Shown piece by piece: positions 23,783-35,443 of a stretch of DNA of 64,000 nucleotides. The number at the start of each line of letters is the position of its first letter. The stretch's first letter is position 1. The translations under genes and the position numbers were made by a program. The notes under the pieces are model-generated. The model did not search any database. It worked only from the letters and a program-made list of their open reading frames with translations, and was not told the DNA's origin. The stretch comes from Thinopyrum elongatum (Eukaryota; Streptophyta; Magnoliopsida; Poales; Poaceae). The DNA lies in the NCBI GenBank assembly GCA_011799875.1, contig CM022297.1:362766921-362830920 (forward strand), given 5' to 3'.

Positions 23783-24094
23783 ATGACGATGTCCGGGCGG
23801 TACGTGGCGGCCACGGGCGCCTTCATGGCGTGCGGTCACTGCGGCGGCCTCCGCCGCGTCAGGATGGAGGGCGAGTTCGTCTCCTGCGACTCGTGCGGCA
23901 AGGTCCTGCAACAGCGGGGCCGGAAGCAGCGCGCCGTGGAGGTGGAGGCTCGGCGGCGGCGGCGTTGGTTGGGGGCCAGGAAGAGACGGGACGGCCGCGC
24001 GGTGGCCGGTGGCGGAGGCATGGTCGTCGGACGGGAGGCATCTGATGCCGAGTCCGACACTGGTTGTGTTTGTTTCGTGGAATCGTCGTCGTAG
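23783..24094 (+). CDS. Small zinc-ribbon-like protein, unknown function
   Basis: A single-exon frame of about 103 codons from the ATG at 23783; a second ATG two codons later is equally possible. Near the start it has a four-cysteine pattern, CGHCGG then CDSCGK about 17 residues on, which would bind one zinc ion as a zinc ribbon. A Lys/Arg-rich basic stretch follows (RRRRRWLGARKRRDGR) that could act as a nuclear signal or bind nucleic acid. The C-terminus has another Cys pair (CVCF). TA-rich ACATATACG at about 23654 is a possible TATA. It lies 860 bases after the DUF21-CBS stop, in the same direction. Family not recognised; the Cys spacing supports it being real. Confidence 0.6.
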   Translation: MTMSGRYVAATGAFMACGHCGGLRRVRMEGEFVSCDSCGKVLQQRGRKQRAVEVEARRRRRWLGARKRRDGRAVAGGGGMVVGREASDAESDTGCVCFVESSS

Positions 24095-24394
24095 TGATTG
24101 CGTCGTCCTCAACTGATGTTTTAGAGCAGTTTGTGGATTCTGGGCTAGACAACGTCACTGAACAAGATATCGACGATAATGCTGGGAAAAGTTGCAATTT
24201 AGCCTGTTTGTAATATCCTGGCTGAGTTTAATCTTCGGAGGACAGCCAGACAGGTGGGAGTAGATTAGCGTGTGAGTTTTGGTGGGTGCACTGCTGACCT
24301 AACCTTTCACTTGTTATAGGCAGGGGCCTCTTGTAAACATCTTTGCTATATTTTTCTTAGACAAAGACGATATCTTTGTTATCTATGGTCATTA

Positions 24395-24875
24395 GGGCAT
24401 CTTCAACGGTAACTCGTAAATTTTCTCCCACATCCGTCCGCGGATAGGGGGACCAGTCCGCGGACACGGATGCGGGAGGACGACATCCAACGCTAGCCGC
24501 ATATATTTCAAACTATTTTTTCAACAAATCAGATGAAATTCATGCAAACACGGCCGGATTTCATACAAACATGATGAATTTCATACAAACACGTCATATT
24601 TCATTACATTTCAAACATTTAGAACAAAAAAAAGACCCGCCCCTAAACCTATCCTATGGCATCGACGTCCGACGTCCAAGCCCGTGTCCTCCTCCATCCG
24701 CCGTCTTCATGAGCACTGATGATATGACCGATGAAGTGAAGGTGCGGTCTCCGGCGAGGAAGAGTAGAACACGGGAGACAGACCGGCCCACTTGGGACAC
24801 AAGGCACCGTCGCCTCCCGTGGTCTACTCATCCTCGGAGGATTCCGCGACCTATCCATCGCCGGTGGATGTGAGT
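24395..24875. mobile_element. DNA-transposon-derived fragment
   Basis: It begins GGGCATCTTCAACGGTAACT, the same type of terminal sequence as the MITE at 11766, then a GC-rich inverted stretch around CCGTCCGCGGAT and repeated TTCATACAAACA motifs. The ORF at 24571-24873 lies inside and looks like relics of a non-coding element. Probably a truncated PIF/Harbinger-type nonautonomous element. The right end is not found. Confidence 0.5.
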
Positions 24876-25700
24876 TATATATATAGTGAAGTGGAGTTAG
24901 CATTATAAGGTGAGACACCCAAACATTTTTACAAGCGATGGAAATGCAGCTGAGATTTATTGCAGTTGAACGAAACCATCATTGACGAAAGAACGGTTAA
25001 AAATGATGATAAGAGCATAGAGATAATGCAACGGTGGAGTCGAGGTAGAGTTGAGAAGCTAATAAAAGAGAAGACACAAACCTCCTTCATAAACAAAACA
25101 AAAACTGCTTGTGTCATCCTTATATGTCAAGTAGTAATGGCGGCAATGGTAAAAGATGCACGCACTAACAGTTATGGTCTGCTAGATCGTCAGTAATTAA
25201 CTATCTGCTAGACTGTCAGTACTCAACTACTTATGCCAACTGAAGTAGCAGCAACACCGGAGTTTTTTTTTTTTTTGAAGGGAACACCGGAGTTTTGTTT
25301 AGAGCCATCTCGGCATCGCCGCCCTTGCCTTACTGAACTTAGCAGCAGGCTTCTCTTCTCCTTGGTTTACTTTGTGGTTTTGCTGAGTGATATTTGGCCC
25401 AGTGCTTGCGAGATGTGCTTTGTTGGTGATCACCATTATTATTGTCTGTGTAATATACTAAATTTAGGTGTGCAATTTGAATTTTGAGCTCGCAGTGCAC
25501 CGACGGTCTGTCTAATTCTGCTTAACCCGAAGCTTGTGTGAGATGTGAGGAATGGCCATATTCTCATTCATCATTTTTTTATTATCTACTTCCCTGCACC
25601 GAATTATATACCCGCTTGAGCTTCTGATGTCTGTCACCTAAATGAATTCACGTCAAAAAAATTGAATTATCGATGCAACTGTGTGTTTAGATAGGCAGAT
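24876..25700. other. Spacer without a recognised gene
   Basis: AT-rich sequence with no known protein motif. It contains an imperfect direct repeat (CTGCTAGA.CGTCAGTA) near 25180-25230 and a tiny target-duplicated poly-T insertion at 25253-25296. Confidence 0.5.
25253..25296 (-). mobile_element. Minimal retro-insertion: poly-T between direct repeats
   Basis: The 14-base repeat AACACCGGAGTTTT occurs at 25253-25266 and 25283-25296. Between the copies is only a T tract and GAAGGG. This is the shape of an antisense poly-A insertion with a target duplication and almost no body, as from a very strongly 5'-truncated LINE or SINE. Slippage is an alternative. Confidence 0.45.
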
Positions 25701-26635
25701 TCTGCTGTTGCTCTCCCGTTGCAATGGACGGACACATTTACTAAAGGGCTATTGCTTCTTGCGGTATGTCACGGAAACTGTTCTCAAAATTGCAAAATAT
25801 TACCCACCAATGCTATTAAGTGATAAAAAAAATGTTTCTCACAGAGGAATCCCCCGTCTGGGCCGATCCATGCAGTAGGGACCTCCTATACTGCGCACTG
25901 CACGATGGCGCGCCTGTTTGGGCCGGGCCATGTCTAGGTGGCCTGTTTTTAAAACTTATTTTTTTCTTTTTCATTTAGTTTTTTCTACTTTAAATAATGA
26001 GACTTTTGAAATAAAATGGTAAATAATTCATAAAATGTTTGTGGATTCAAAAAATGTTTGCGTACTAAAAAATGTTTGAAATTTTGAAAACAAATGTTTG
26101 AGAAATTAAAAAATCTTAATGAAATTGAACAATTTTTCACCAATTCAGAAAATGTTTCATGAATGGAAAAATATCCAAAAATTTAAAGCTGTTCATGACT
26201 TAAAAAATAGTTTATTCATTCACAAAATGTTCGCTGATTCAAAACATGATCATGCATTTCAAAAAATGTTCGTGAATTTAAAAATTATTCCATCAATTTC
26301 CAAAACAATGTTCGTCCATTCTAGAAATGTTCGCCGATTCAAGAAAATTGTTAAAAACAATGTTCATTTTTTTTAAATGTTTGCGGATAGTATAAACTGT
26401 TCATGAATTCAGAAAATGTTCTTGATTTTAGAAAATGTTTGAGTATTTGTTAAAGTGTTCATGAATTTGAAAAACGTTCACGATTTCAAATATGTTCGCA
26501 AGTTTAAAAAATTGTTCACGAGTTCACAAAATTGAGAGTGATAGTGTATCTCGGCGATGTAGCAAAATGTGATCATGGCCATTGGAGATTATGATTTTTT
26601 TTCTCCCGTTTGCAACGCACGGGCCCTTTTGCTAG
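25700..26635. repeat. Unclassified repeat with degenerate AT-rich short repeats
   Basis: Bases 25980-26530 are a chain of diverged units built on AAAATGTTCGTGAATTC-like words about 20-35 bases apart, with no coding capacity. Similar words, CTCCCGTTGCAATGGACGG (about 25713) and CTCCCGTTTGCAACGCACGG (about 26602), bracket it in the same direction. The second resembles a terminus often seen in Triticeae repeats, but the class is not known to me. Confidence 0.45.
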
Positions 26636-28165
26636 TATTACCATCTTAATATCGCAAAACTATTGCATGGAATCAAACATATCATATTCAGTGATCTATA
26701 TGAATTTTTTTATTATTTCCCCCTTGGATACCTATCCTTTATGGACTAGTCTTATAACCCGTGCAAATTGCCATTACTTTTTTTATACTCTCAAAAAGAT
26801 TTAAGTGAAGCATGAGAGTGCAACTATTTCTATAGAATATAACCACCGCTCTGCTCTAAAAGATATAAGTGAAGCACTAGAGCAATTGCCTAACTCAAAA
26901 GATATAAGTGAAGCACATAGAGTATTCTAATAAATTATGAATAAATACGTGTCCCTCTCAAAAGGTGTGTCCAGCAAACAATGATTGTGGCAAACTAAAA
27001 AGCAAACAAAGCAAAAAAAAAAAACTACTATAGCACAAGACGCTCCAAGTAAAACTCATATCATGTGTTGAATAAAAATGTAGCTCCCAGTAACATACCG
27101 ATAGATTGTAGACGAAAGAGGGGATGCCATCCGGGGTATCCCCAAGTTTAGACACTTGGGTCCTCCTTGAATATTACCATGGGGTGTCTTAGGCATCCCC
27201 AAGCTTAGGGCCTTGCCGCTCCTTATTCCTTCATCCATCGTGATATCACTCAAAACTTGAAAACTTCAGCACACAAAACTTAACAGAAACCTCGTGAGAT
27301 CCGTTAGTATAATAAGCAAATCATAAATTTTAGGTACTGTTATGAACCCATTCATATTTTAATCTTGCATAAAACCTACTGTATTCTAACTTCTCCATGA
27401 CTCATACCCCCGATATAATCAATAGCATCATCAAAACAAGCGAACTGTGCAATAAAAACAGAATCCATCTAAAACAGAATAGTCTATAATGATCTATACA
27501 AATACCATACTTCTGGAACTCTTTTTTTTTTGAAAATTAGGACAACATGGGCAATTTGAATATCAATCATGTGTAAAAAAATCACGTCATAATCACGTTC
27601 CAGTGAATTTTAAAAATTCCTGGACTGAGAGCAAAAGTTTCTGTTTTTTCACATAATAAAGTCAACTATCATCCAAATCATCTCAAAGACTTTACTTGGC
27701 ACAAACACTAATTGAAACATAAAAACACAATCATAACCTTTGCATCACATGATTGAAAATATTGACACAATTGGCACAAGCCATAATTGTGTCAACGCAC
27801 CAAAACAGAAAGTAAAAGCAAAAAATTTAAGATAACTATTGGGTTACCTCCCAACAAGCGCTATTGTTTTACGCCCCTAGCTAGGCGTAAGGAATTGTTT
27901 CAAGTATTGTCATCTTTAGAATTCAACTCCCCAATTATGCATCCACTCTTCCTAGGAGCCTTAGCATACATGTTTTTAATAATCACACTCCTAGTGACAA
28001 AGTTGAGGAGTTTATTTTGATAAATAGGTTCCTTTATCAAATCAATGAAATTGGGTTGCACACTAATCATTTTAAGATCCTCACTTCCGTTACTAGATGT
28101 GGCACCTTTGTTCTTAGGAACATAAATAAGCTTGGGATTCTTATTCTTATTGAGAGGAGTTCTTT

Positions 28166-28670
28166 TTATACATTTAACGAAGAAAAAGCGGATCCCAAAT
28201 TAGTACTGACTTCTTCCAACTTATCAATTCTAGAAGGACTTTGCTCTATTCTCCCATTAATTATTGAATCCTTCTCTTTTAGAATCTTTAATGTAGTTCC
28301 GACCTTGGAGCCAAATTGAGTAATATGATTATGGACCTTCTTGTCTAGATTTTCAATATTTTCAATAGTAGGCATTTTATTTTCAATAGCTTCTAGCCTT
28401 TGCATCACATGTTCCAAAGTTAATGACGTTTCATTAATAGCGATAGGTAGTGATCCTACTAAATTTCCAATGGCATTGAAAGCATCGTTACCAAGCAGTA
28501 ACACCCACATAAAATTTGCGAAGAAGAACTGTAGTGGACTGCTTACGAGTTGATCTATTTTGAGCATCACAAATCCTATACCAAGCATCTTTTAAACTTT
28601 CACTTCCCCTTTGTTTAAAATTAAGCACTTCATTCTCAAGGGTACAAGCAACAAGTGAAGAACTAGCCAT
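28166..28670 (-). pseudogene. Gag-like ORF of the Sabrina-like element, frameshifted
   Basis: The frame from 28670 starts MASSSLVACTLENEVLNF and runs through DAWYRICDAQNRSTRKQS to 28488. The protein then continues in another frame (28588-28166) with FNAIGNLVGSLP and a predicted coiled coil (LEHVMQRLEAIENKMPTIE). The overlap of the two open frames places a frameshift at about 28500. Position just after the primer site fits gag; the function is not shown. Confidence 0.68.
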
Positions 28671-28839
28671 AGTGACAAAGCAAGTAAACGATCAAGCAAC
28701 AAGATAAAATATTTTTGTGTTTTTGTTTTTTATCAGAAGTGGGGGAGATGAAAAGGAGAAGCAAATAAAACGACAAATAAAAAGTAGAGCAAGTAGATGA
28801 TAGTTTGTGTGAAGGTACTTGGTAGGTTTTGATGATATC

Positions 28840-28857
28840 TCCCCGGCAACGGCGCCA
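28840..28857 (-). promoter_or_regulatory. tRNA-Asp primer-binding site
   Basis: Identical to the site at 4756-4773 and complementary to the 3' end of tRNA-Asp(GTC). It lies 18 bases from the LTR end at 28876. Confidence 0.85.
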
Positions 28858-28875
28858 GAAATTCTTCCTTCTACT

Positions 28876-30379
28876 TGTGAGTTGCGTTGGGATTTTCCTC
28901 GAAGAGGAGGGAAGATGCAGTACAGTAGAGGTACGTATTTTCCTCAGTGAGAACTAAGGTTTATCAGACCAATAGGAGAATCATGCAAAGCCTCGTGAAC
29001 AGGACCTACACACACAAAAGCAAATACTTGCACCCAACGAGGGCAAGAGGGTTGTCAATCCCCTTGAACTCGTTACTTGCAAGGATCAAACCTTGTATAG
29101 GTAGATAGATAAATTGTAAAACAAAATAAAAGTAAATAAATTGCAGCAAGGTATTTTTGGATTTTATATTATGATAAAAGTAGACCCGGGGCCATAGTTT
29201 TCACTAGAGGCTTCTCTCACGAACGCATAGCATATGGTGGGTAAACAAATTACTGTTGGACAATTGATAGAAAAGCACATAGTTATGAAGTATTGACGGC
29301 AATGATCATGTATATAGGCATCACGTCCGAGACAAGTAGACCGACTCATGCCCACATCTACTGCTATTACTCCACCAATCGACCGCTATCCAGCATGCAT
29401 CTATGGTATTAAGTTCATGACAAACAGAGTAACGCCTTAAGCAAGATGACATGATGTAGATAAAGTAAACCCAATCAATATGAATATACCCCGTAGTTCT
29501 AGCAACAATACAAATATGTGTCTTGTCCCCTTCTATCACTAGGATATAGAGCACCGCAAGATTGACCCATTACAAAGCACCTCTCCCACTGAATATAAAT
29601 CAACCTAGTTGGCCAAACCAAACGGATAGATCGGAGAGAAATACAAAGCTATAACAATCATGCATAATAAAGTTCAGAAAAGATTCAATTACTTTCAATG
29701 AATAATCTGATCACAAACCCACGATTCATCGGATCCCAACAAACACACTGCAAAACAAGATTACGTCGGATAGAAGTCCAAGAATATCGAGGAGAACATT
29801 GTATTGAAGATCAAAGAGGGAGAAGAAGCCATCTAGCTACTAGCTGTGGACCCGTAGGTCAATGGTGAACTACTCACGCATCATCGGAAGGCAACAAGGA
29901 TGATTTAGAAGCCCTCCGTGATCGATTCCCCCTCCTGCAGAGTACCGGAAAAGGCCTCCAGATGGGATCGCGGAAGAACAAAAGCTTCCGGCGGCGGAAA
30001 AAGTGTTTCGAGTGGCTCTCTGTTGGTTTGGGAATATTTGGGAATTTATAGAGGTGGAATTAGGTCAAACGGAGTTGTGTGGGAGTCACGAGCTCAGGGG
30101 GCGCGCCTACCCCCTAGGGGCGCGTCCTGTGAGCTCGTGGCTCTCCCGTAAGGCTTCTGGCCTCCACCCGAACCTTCTAGGGTCCCTTCTGGTCCAGAAA
30201 AAAATCACCATAAAGTTTCATCGTGTTTGGAATTCATTTGGTACCGATTTTCTGAGAAGTAAAAAGGCAAAAAAACAGGAACTGGCACTGGGCACCAGGT
30301 TAATAGGTTAGTCTCAAAAAATTATATAAAATAGCATATAAATGCATATAAAAATTATAGATACGTTGGAGACGTATCA
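28876..30379 (-). repeat. 5' LTR of the Sabrina-like element
   Basis: It begins TGTGAGTTGCGTTGGGATTT at 28876 and ends GACGTATCA at 30379, about 1.5 kb. It is clearly different in sequence from the LTRs at 4785 and 44817, though all share the primer type and, in the antisense direction, a GC-rich CGCGCC block. The copia gag region begins right after it. Confidence 0.78.
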
Positions 30380-30399
30380 CACCCCCCCATCTTACTATG

Positions 30400-30822
30400 G
30401 TTTTATCATGAATTACAACATGAATGAGATGGAGAAAAGTGCAAACGAGGTGTTTGCTATGCTAAAAATGCGGAAACTAGAATGCAGAAGAACAAGCAAG
30501 TATTGCTAGTCAACAAGACCGCCAGTTTCAAAAGAAGGTCAAGTCCAAAAAGAAATCTACTTGCACCGGTGTGACCGTGTCCCAGAAGAGGAACAAGGGC
30601 GGAGCCAATAAAGAGACTGGGTGTTTCTACTGCAAACCAAAGGGACAATCGAAACGCAACTTCAGGAAGTACTTGGCGGATAAGAAGAACGGTTCTTTCG
30701 GTAAAGGTATAAAAGTTATACAAGTTAATGTTATTGATACTCTACTTGCAAATAATTCCTGTAAGTCATGGGTATTTGATACCGGATCGGTTGCTCACAT
30801 TTGCAACACGATGCATGGACAA
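30400..30822 (+). pseudogene. Copia gag end and protease start
   Basis: From about 30410 the frame reads YNMNEMEKSANEVFAMLK, the usual copia gag tail, then is frameshifted. The frame 30571-30825 has a zinc-knuckle relic CFYCKPKGQSKRNF (final His and Cys lost) and the protease motif WVFDTGSVAHICN with an intact D-T-G. It stops at 30825 (ICNTMHGQ, stop) where the polyprotein should go on in another frame. Confidence 0.82.
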
Positions 30823-30855
30823 TAGAAAGTTCGCAAGCTGGAAAGGAATGAAGTC

Positions 30856-31730
30856 GTGGTGCGTGCCGGGAATGGTGATGGGATCGCTGCTCAAGCCATC
30901 AGAGTTATGTATTTAAGTTTAACTTCAGGATTTATCTTAGAACTTAGTAATTGTTCTTTCATTTTGAAGTTGTGTAAGAACATTATCTCTGGATCGTGTT
31001 TAATAAACGACGGTTATTCTTATAAGTCTGAGAACAATGGTTGGTCAATTTATTATAAGAATATGTTTTATGGATTTGCACCTATTGTCGGTGGTTTATT
31101 CAGTTATGATCTTGAATGTGAAAAACATATCTATAACATTAATGCTAAACATCTTAAGAAGACTGATAATACCACTTACATGCTGCACTACCATCTTGGT
31201 CACATCGGAAAGAAACATATGCAAAAGTTCATAAAGATGGAGTCTTAACGTCTTCTGATTTTGAATCATTTGACACATGTGAAGCTTGTCTGATGGGTAA
31301 AATGACTAAAACGCCGTTCACAGGTCATCCTGAATGGGCGGGTGAATTGTTGGAGATAATACATAGTGATGTATGTGGTCCGATGAGCACACCAGTGCAC
31401 GGTGGATATTTATACTTCGTAATCTTCACCGACGATTTGAGTAGATATGGTTATATTTACTTGATGAAACATAAGTCTGAGATATTTGAAAAGTTCAAAG
31501 AATTTCAGAATGAAGTTGAGAATCATCGTGGAAATATAAAGTTTCTACGATCAGATCGTGGAGGAGAATATCTAAGTCATGAGTTTAGCAAACATCTAAG
31601 TGATCATGGAATTTTTTCACAACTTACTCCTCCCGGAACTCCACAGAGAAATAAAGTATCTGAGAGGTGTAACCAAACCATGTTAGACATGCTAAGGTCA
31701 ATGATGTCACTTACCGATATGCTTTTATAA
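30856..31730 (+). pseudogene. Copia integrase
   Basis: Two frames. 30856-31248 contains the H-x3-4-H half of the integrase zinc finger (HYHLGHIGKKHMQ). 31293-31730 follows the C-x2-C half (CEACLMG) and has the catalytic core: DVCGPM, SDRGGEYLSHEF and KVSERCNQTMLDM, so all three acidic residues are present. A stop at 31246-31248 and a frame change separate the two. Confidence 0.88.
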
Positions 31731-31813
31731 TTTTGGGGATATGCACTTGAAACATCAACATATACAATAAATAGAGCACCGTCAAAGTCTGCTGAGTCGA
31801 CACCATATGAGTT

Positions 31814-32140
31814 ATGGAATGGGAAGAAACCCGATTTGTTGCATCTCAGGATTGGGGTTATGATACTTATGTGAAGCGTTTACAACCAAATAAACTCAAT
31901 CCCAAAGCAGACAAATGTTACTTTGTAGGTTATCCCAAAGAAGCAATTGGGTATTCCTTCTACCAAAAGTGTGATGACAAAGTGTTTGTTGCAAATAATG
32001 GACACTTTCTCGAGAAGGACTTTCTCGCTACAGAATTAAGTGGGAGAATAGTACAGCTTGACGAGATTACTGAATCTTCGGCAAAAGTAAGCTGGACTAA
32101 TGAACCGGAATTTGTTTCGGAAGTTGTCGGCACAACTTAA
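31814..32140 (+). pseudogene. Copia integrase C-terminus and linker
   Basis: A 108-codon frame with KADKCYFVGYPKEAIGYSFY, the conserved copia segment after the integrase core. It runs on towards RT and ends at a stop in 32138-32140; the same frame resumes after it. Confidence 0.82.
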
Positions 32141-32287
32141 CCGAAAGTTGGTACACCAGTTGTTGAAACTCCAGTTAAGCCTGTAACTGAACCGCGCAGG
32201 TCAGGAAGAATTAGCGAACCTCCCGAGTGGTTTCATAATCAAATATTCATCTTAGAAGAAGATGAACCTGCACACTATAGAGAAGCA

Positions 32288-33070
32288 ATGGCGGCGGCCA
32301 GCTCAAAAGAATGGCTTAAAGTCATGAAATCTGAAATGGAGTCCATGTACGAGAATCATGTTTGGAACTTGGTTGAGCCTCTAGAGGTTGTAAAACCCAT
32401 TCAATGTAAATGGATCTTCAAAAGAAAAATAGACACAGATGGTAATCCTACTATCTATAAAGCAAGACTAGTTGCGAAAGGGTTTTCACAAATCGAGGGG
32501 GTCAATTTTGATGAGACTTTATCACCAGTAGCCATGTTAAAGTCTGTGCGGATTATGATGGCAATTGCTGCATATTTTGATTACGAGATATGGCAGATGG
32601 ATGTCAAAATATCTTTCCTAAATGGAAATCTTAAAGAGGATGTATATTTGATGCAACCAGAAGGTTTTGTCAATCCTAAGGAGGCCGGTAAGGTGTGCAA
32701 GCTTCAAAGATCTATCTATGGTTTGAAGTAAGCATCGAGGAGCTGGAATCAATGTTTTGATGAAGTGTTAAAGAGTTTGGCTTCATTAAAAATGATGAAG
32801 AAGCTTGTCTATACAACAAGTTTAGTGGGATCTCTGTACCATTTCTAATCTTATATGTGGATGACATATTGTTGATTGGAAATGATGTAAAGTTTCTTAG
32901 CACAATAAAAGATTAATTGAAAAGTATGTTTTCGATGAAAGACTTAGGCGAAGCAGCTTATATATTGGGCATTAAGATCTATAGCGATAGATCAAGACGT
33001 CTAATTGTGTTGAGCTAGAGCACATACATTGAGAAGGTTTTAATGAGGTTTAAAATGGAGAACGCTAAGA
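32288..33070 (+). pseudogene. Copia reverse transcriptase
   Basis: 32288-32731 shows CKWIFKRKIDTDGNPTIYKA, RLVAKGFSQIEGVNFDETLS and WQMDVKISFLNG (first catalytic Asp). A stop follows YGLK at 32729. The active site with YVDDILLIG is readable at about 32853-32885 in another frame, so RT is broken by at least one stop and one frameshift. Confidence 0.88.
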
Positions 33071-33085
33071 AAGGGTTTTCTCATA

Positions 33086-33800
33086 ATGTCACATGGCACA
33101 ACACTTAGCAAGAATCAGTGTCCCAATACAGTTGATGAGCCTGTGCAGACGAGTGGAGTTCCATATTCCTCAGCAATTGGATCCATCATGTATGCTATGA
33201 TATGCACAAGACTAGATGTTTCTTATGCGCAAAGTGTTAGTAGCAGGTACCAAAGTGATCCTGGATTGGCTCACTGGGCAGCTGTTAAAAATATTCTTAA
33301 GTACCTCAGGAGAACAAAGGACATGCTCCTTGTCTATGGAGGAGATGAAGAGATCATTGGAAATGGTTACACTAATGCTAGCTTCATGGATGATATAGAT
33401 GACTATAATTCTCAATCAAGCTATTTTTTTCACCCTTAATGGTGGTGCGGTGGTTTGGAAGAGTTTCAAGTAGAACACTGTTGTGGATTCTACGACCAGA
33501 GCAGAATATATTGCGAATTCAGAAGCTTCGAAGGAGGCAATCTGGATCAAGAAGTTTCTTGAAGAGATTGGTGTGGTACCAAGTGCGATGAACCCAATGG
33601 CACTCTATTGTGATAATAGTGGTGTCGTTGCTCAAGCAAAGGAACCAAGGTCCCACATGAAGACCAAACATATCAAACGCAAGTAGCACATTATCCGACA
33701 GCATGTCGAGAAAGGTTTTGTGAAAGTACTCAAGATTCACACAGACTTGAATGTGTCAGACCCGACGATGAAGCCTCTACCACGAGAAAAACATGAGTAA
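33086..33800 (+). pseudogene. Copia RT end and RNase H
   Basis: 33086-33439 reads the segment with VPYSSAIGSIMYAM and TRLDVSYAQSVSSRYQSDPG that lies between RT and RNase H. 33483-33686 reads DSTTRAEYIANSEASKEAIW and LYCDNSGVVAQAKEPRSHMK, the RNase H core with its acidic residues. Stops at 33437 and 33684 interrupt it. Confidence 0.86.
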
Positions 33801-33868
33801 CACTGGATAACCATTGGTTTTAAAGAAGCTATGTAGCTAGATTATTGACTCTAGTGCAAGGGGGAGTC

Positions 33869-34383
33869 TATTGATAATATGCCCAAGAGGCAATAATATT
33901 GTATTATTTATTTTCACATTTATAATTAATAGTCTATGTTCTATGCTATAACTACTATGATTCTGGAATATACAATTCAGTGGAAAACTCATAAGCCTGT
34001 GTGGAATGATAAACGGTAAAATCAAATTCGTATTCTTGCCTCTAAGACTAGCTACAGTGTTGTATGTGATCCTATTTTTCAGATCTTAGGATATCGTTAA
34101 GTGTAATGATAGTCCCAACTTGTTTGTTATACTTTGAGATACTAGCATCACAAGTCAATCAATATAACACAACAAGTTAACGCATGCTTTAGTTCCTTAG
34201 ACCATGAGAGAATTGTATTCACTTCTTACCGTACAATGGGCTTTGGGGTTGCTCAAAGGTCATCTGTAATACGGTGATCATAACGACAACTTACAGGTTC
34301 ATAGGAAAGTTTGACAAGGGGCTAGATAGCTCAAGAGTGGGATTTTCTCCTTTGACGATGGATAGATATTCTTAGGGGCCTCT
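33869..34383 (+). repeat. Copia 3' LTR, left part
   Basis: It starts TATTGATAATATGCCCAAGA just after the polypurine tract; the usual TGTTGG start has decayed. It is broken at 34383 by the antisense solo LTR. The last five bases, CCTCT, are the target duplication repeated at 40998-41002. Joining 34383 to 41003 restores continuous LTR sequence (GGGGCCTCT then CGGTGTGACGGC). Confidence 0.85.
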
Positions 34384-35026
34384 TGATGGGAAACGTAGTA
34401 GAAAACAAAAAAAATTGCCTTATGATCACCCAAGAACAATATGAAGATGAATATAAGGTTTGGATCAACAATCGTTACCGACTCCAGAGTGTAGTAGAAG
34501 TAGACGAGTCAGTGCAGATCATACTTGGAGTCCCTCGAACCATAGATGAATGATCAGTGAACCACTCATGAACGATCCCTCGAATGGAAGACCAAAAGCA
34601 CGACCTCTCTACTTGGTTGCAAGCGTACGGTCTTCACGATCCGGCGGCGCTTCGCCTCCTAGAGCTAATTATTGCCATAGAATTAGAGGGAGGATATTAG
34701 AACCACACTGGGCTTCTAATTATGAGAATTAGATGAACTAGGCCTTAGCTCTAGATCAACTAGAACTAGAACTAGATGAACGAGAGGAGGCTCCAAAACT
34801 TGTCTCTTCTACCAACGGGCAAAATCATCTAGTATATATAGGTCAGATGGGAGAGGAGGGAAAGCCCCTCCTTGGTGCGCTGGCCAAGGGAGGGGAGGAG
34901 GAATCCTCCCCTCACTCCAATTCGGCCTCCCCACTTGGAAAAGTGGGAAGCCTTTCCTGTTGGGCCATGGTGGGCCATTATTCCTTCCACCACTTGGCCT
35001 TTTAAGGCCCGTTGATATTAAATTAA

Positions 35027-35202
35027 GGGTTTTTTACATCTGTGCCCCTGGTTCCTTAGCCATACTCATTCATCCCCACGCTCTTAGCATTTGCTCACTT
35101 TTCCCCACTCCCTTGTCTGAAACCCTCAGAAATGGTCACAAACGGTGGATGCCGTCGGGTCAATGCTTTGACCATTAACTCTGACGAGTGGGGCCGCGTA
35201 GG
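35027..35202 (+). repeat. Left terminal inverted repeat of the MULE
   Basis: About 176 bases matching the inverse of 39664-39839 with a modest number of differences. The outer 110 bases are nearly identical; a variable patch follows, and the inner 30 bases (TTAACTCTGACGAGTGGGGC) match again. Confidence 0.9.
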
Positions 35203-35270
35203 CGTGTATGCAACTGACCGCGGTCGTGGGGTAGCACGTGTCCATGGAACATGCCAAAAACGTCCCATCG

Positions 35271-35276
35271 TATAAG
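35271..35276 (+). promoter_or_regulatory. TATA-like box upstream of the zf-XS-like gene
   Basis: TATAAG, 173 bases before the ATG, with GCACGTGTCC 36 bases further upstream. It lies just inside the left terminal repeat, so a promoter carried by the element is plausible. Confidence 0.45.
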
Positions 35277-35443
35277 AGGGGGAACCACCTACGGGCGCAT
35301 CGCCCTTACCATTTCCCCCCAAATCCCCTCCCTGCCGCATCGTCTCCCTCTCCCCCACTGCGTCGTCTCGCTCTCCTCCACCGCACCGTCTCGCTCTCCC
35401 CCACCGCATCCTCTTCCTCACCTTCATCTCCTCCCTCATACTG

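Larger units (their letters stand above)
26640..30379 (-). mobile_element. Sabrina-like Ty3/gypsy element, 3' truncated
   Basis: On the minus strand: 5' LTR (30379-28876), tRNA-Asp primer site (28857-28840), broken gag (28670-28166), then about 1.5 kb of non-coding internal sequence with repeated AGATATAAGTGAAGCA words (26797-26920) and CCCCAAGCTTAGG-type blocks (27125-27225). There is no pol and no 3' LTR; the left border near 26640 is a truncation. The combination resembles the Triticeae Sabrina family of the Athila lineage, which lacks most of pol. It abuts the copia element at 30380. Confidence 0.78.

Noticed and set aside
25700..26640. Helitron
   Set aside because: No 5' TC with 3' CTRR plus hairpin arrangement could be placed with confidence.
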